In this document: positions 18,484 through 20,321 of the stretch, in pieces | Numbering within the stretch: position 1 is the first letter of the stretch | Layout: each line of letters begins with the position of its first letter | Source: Porogramme epimiltina | Lineage: Eukaryota; Basidiomycota; Agaricomycetes; Polyporales; Polyporaceae | Length of the DNA: 20,321 nucleotides | Direction of reading: 5' to 3' | NCBI GenBank assembly: GCA_900155495.1 | Contig: FTLJ01000224.1 | Span: 1-20,321 of the forward strand | Made by a program: the position numbers and the translations under genes | Notes under the pieces: model-generated | Told to the model about the DNA's origin: nothing | The model's input: only the letters and a program-made list of their open reading frames with translations | Databases searched by the model: none

Positions 18484-19698
18484 ATGGCTCCAACTCATCC
18501 TCGTATTGCTATCATTGGCGGCGGGCCTAGCGGGCTCGTCGTCCTCCTCACCCTCCACAAGCGAGGCATCCCCGCGACGGTGTACGAACGCGACACGGAT
18601 CCCTTTTCCCGCTTTCATCTCGGCGGCACCCTCGACCTCCGGTGGGAGCACGGCCAGCGCGCCCTCCGCGAGAACGGCCTGGCGGAGGTCTTCGCAGCCA
18701 ACTCCCGTCCCGAAGGAGACGACTACGTCGTCACCGACGCCGCGGCCAACGTCTTGTTGAAGACCCCCGAGAACTACCAGTTCAAGCCCGAGGAGATCCG
18801 CCCCGAGATAGACCGCAGCACCCTGCGCCGCATCCTCTTGGACGCTGTGCCGCCCGAGTCCGTCAAGTGGGGCCACGCAGTCGCCGCCGTGCGCCCGCTC
18901 GGAGGCGGCCAGCACGAAATCACCTTTACGAACGGGACGACGGCGGTGTGCGACATCCTCGTCGGCGCCGACGGCGCGAACTCGCGCGTCCGCCCGCTCG
19001 TGTCCGACGCGCCGGTGTCGTATTCGGGCGTGACGGGAGCAGAGATCTCGCTCGCCCCCGACGTGGCTGGGCGGCCGGACATGGCGGACGTGCGCGCGTT
19101 AATCGGCAAGGGCACGCTCTTCGCGCCGCAGGACGGGCGCATCCTCATACCCCAGATCAACAGCGACGGGCGCGTGCGCACGTACGCGTTCTTCCTCGGG
19201 CCTGAAGACTGGGCCCTCCCCAAGGACCCCGACGCCGCCCGCGCGGCTCTCCGCGAGCTCTACAAGGGTTGGGCCCCGATCCTCTTGAAGCTCATCGACT
19301 ACTGCGACTCCGAGGCCATATACCACCGCCCGCTCTACATGCTCCCGGTGGGCCACAAGTGGGCGCACGTCGACGGGGTGACTCTCGTCGGCGATGCAGC
19401 CTACTTGATGACGCCTTTCGCGGGGATGGGAGCGAATGTGGCCATGCTGACTGGTCTGGAGTGCGGGCTGGCGCTTGCGGAGGCGATCAACAAGGGGGCA
19501 TCCACGGCGGAGCGGGAGGAGATTATGGCGAAGCACGAGGAGAGGATGCACATGGAGGGAGCGTTGTGGTCGAAGGTCACCTTTGAGAACAAAGAGGCGA
19601 TCGTGAGCCCAGACGCCCCAGCATCTGCGATGAAGAAGTTTAGCTCCATTGCGCGGGCGGACGGGGAGCTTCCCTCGCTGCAGCAGAAGAGCAACTAG
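18484..19698 (+). CDS. TetX-like FAD-dependent monooxygenase (copy 3)
   Basis: This intronless gene encodes 404 aa, starting at the first ATG (MAPTHPRIAI). The open frame extends back only to a TTG. Motifs are GGGPSG (12-17), YERD with Glu35, RPEIDRSTLRRIL, GADGANSRVRP (161-171), LPVGHKWAHVDG and the second FAD motif. That second motif reads GDAAYLMTPFAGMGAN: the His that follows GDAA in copies 1 and 2 is Tyr307 here. The GD dipeptide that contacts FAD is kept, so cofactor binding is likely intact, but the effect of the change is unknown. The segment immediately before the ATG (ACTTTGCAG) looks like a 3' splice site, so a 5'-UTR intron is possible. Third codon positions are strongly GC. The function is expected to be hydroxylation of an unidentified substrate. 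Confidence 0.92.
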   Translation: MAPTHPRIAIIGGGPSGLVVLLTLHKRGIPATVYERDTDPFSRFHLGGTLDLRWEHGQRALRENGLAEVFAANSRPEGDDYVVTDAAANVLLKTPENYQFKPEEIRPEIDRSTLRRILLDAVPPESVKWGHAVAAVRPLGGGQHEITFTNGTTAVCDILVGADGANSRVRPLVSDAPVSYSGVTGAEISLAPDVAGRPDMADVRALIGKGTLFAPQDGRILIPQINSDGRVRTYAFFLGPEDWALPKDPDAARAALRELYKGWAPILLKLIDYCDSEAIYHRPLYMLPVGHKWAHVDGVTLVGDAAYLMTPFAGMGANVAMLTGLECGLALAEAINKGASTAEREEIMAKHEERMHMEGALWSKVTFENKEAIVSPDAPASAMKKFSSIARADGELPSLQQKSN

Positions 19699-19861
19699 CC
19701 GCTTTATGACTCGAAACGACCCCCACTCAGGCAATGTAAACCACGTACACCGCCAGACAGGGAGCAGTGGAATTTCAGGTGCGAGGCTGACAGTGATTAT
19801 CATGAGCGGATCTAGTGGCTGGCGACTGTTCAACAACGACAGTGGAAATCAACGAGTCGGA

Positions 19862-19881
19862 TGACTCATGCACATGACTCA
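19862..19881. promoter_or_regulatory. Tandem TGACTCA (Gcn4/AP-1-type) motifs
   Basis: TGACTCA occurs at 19862-19868 and 19875-19881, each preceded by A, 13 bp apart start to start. This heptamer is the classic site of Gcn4/AP-1 bZIP factors. No target gene is visible; it could serve a gene to the right of the window or be fortuitous. Confidence 0.4.
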
Positions 19882-19941
19882 GCTTATCCGCTCGTTCCGG
19901 CAGCAGCAGGGCGGGGGAAGGGCTTGAGGCTAAAAAGAAAA

Positions 19942-20023
19942 TGCGACAGCAAGAATCGAACCACGCTGCTGCCGCAAGAAAACCATCAATGAACCAAAGC
20001 GTTTACCACTGCACCATCTACGC
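19942..20023 (-). pseudogene. Degenerate tRNA-like Pol III unit
   Basis: On the minus strand an 82-nt unit has a perfect A-box match (TGGTGCAGTGG, 20016 to 20006) and a near-perfect B box (GGTTCGATTCT, 19962 to 19952) at normal spacing. It is followed directly by a Pol III terminator (T4 at 19941-19938, then T5 at 19936-19932). The D-stem can mostly form, but the acceptor keeps only three outer pairs (GCG/CGC) plus a wobble, and the T-stem does not pair canonically. The anticodon is unclear; an intron would be needed. It may be a tRNA pseudogene or the tRNA-derived head of a SINE. Confidence 0.35.
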
Positions 20024-20137
20024 AATACATTCTAAAAGCATACACAGTATATAGCAAGCCTTCCATACGAGGCCCAATAGTGCTGGTATTTCCCCGCTCG
20101 CCCCTCATGCACGGAGTTGTATCACGCACCTCCTATT

Positions 20138-20169
20138 CGTGGCTGGACAAACGACATAGTCCAGCCACG
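20138..20169. repeat. Inverted repeat (11-bp stem, 10-nt loop)
   Basis: CGTGGCTGGAC (20138-20148) and GTCCAGCCACG (20159-20169) are perfect complements separated by ten nucleotides. It does not lie next to a recognised coding end, so it may be part of a structured non-coding RNA, a MITE-like remnant or a protein-binding palindrome. Confidence 0.65.
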
Positions 20170-20321
20170 TTGTACGTACGAAAAGCAGGAACAGCATGAA
20201 TAGACAGCTTTCCGCGATCGAGAAGCATAGTTCAGTCACAGAGTAGAGCACTCCGGAGAAAACGCGAAGTCCAAGCATCACGTGGTATATCAGCGGGGTA
20301 ATCTGAGCCCCGACCGCCCGT

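Larger units (their letters stand above)
19699..20321. other. Right flank, no protein gene seen
   Basis: Beyond the copy 3 stop I see no coding potential. The region contains paired TGACTCA motifs, a tRNA-like unit and an inverted repeat, each listed separately. Confidence 0.55.

Noticed and set aside
3121..19698. A specialised-metabolite biosynthetic gene cluster
   Set aside because: Besides the three monooxygenases there is no synthase, terpene cyclase, P450, transporter or pathway regulator; the intervening genes look like housekeeping functions.
1..20321. CRISPR arrays, bacterial operons, ribosome binding sites
   Set aside because: The window is fungal nuclear DNA with spliceosomal introns; no regularly spaced repeats or prokaryotic signals were seen.

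Overview
The window comes from a GC-rich basidiomycete nucleus, most likely an Agaricomycete. The support is dense short spliceosomal introns (47-64 nt, GT-AG, with CTAAC/CTGAC-type branch sites), fungal-type promoters, and protein families at typical fungal lengths. I assigned all exon structures by eye, from reading-frame continuity and splice consensus plus family knowledge.

Layout. Positions 1-3120 hold no gene I can support. They are very GC-rich at first and then contain a segment bounded by repeated CCCGTA-type motifs. At 3121-4338 (minus) is an intronless TetX-like FAD monooxygenase. After a 1.2 kb gap, 5514-7810 (minus) encodes a 728-residue Pro/Gln-rich protein with an internal linker-histone (H15) winged helix. 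It is divergent from a four-exon RidA/YjgF enamine/imine deaminase at 8455-9006 (plus). Next, 9374-11800 (plus) is a nine-exon PPPDE (DeSI) peptidase-thioredoxin-PUL fusion. At 13094-15288 (plus) is carnitine O-acetyltransferase, which ends in the peroxisomal signal AKL and has a candidate upstream mitochondrial-targeting exon at 12330-12380. Two more intronless TetX-like monooxygenases follow in tandem at 16352-17581 and 18484-19698 (both plus). The right end holds a degenerate tRNA-like Pol III unit, paired TGACTCA motifs and a strong inverted repeat.

How the genes relate. The four central genes look like conserved housekeeping functions: chromatin or DNA binding, metabolite damage control, ubiquitin/SUMO-Cdc48 biology, and acetyl-unit shuttling between peroxisome and mitochondrion. 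They are flanked on both sides by outward-pointing copies of one monooxygenase family. All three copies lack introns and have a TATA box about 150-160 bp before the ATG. This looks like local amplification of an accessory, possibly specialised-metabolism or detoxification, gene around a stable core. I see no complete biosynthetic cluster, no CRISPR and no autonomous transposon. The observations most worth following are the dual-targeting architecture of the carnitine acetyltransferase, the unusual H15 protein, and the monooxygenase trio.
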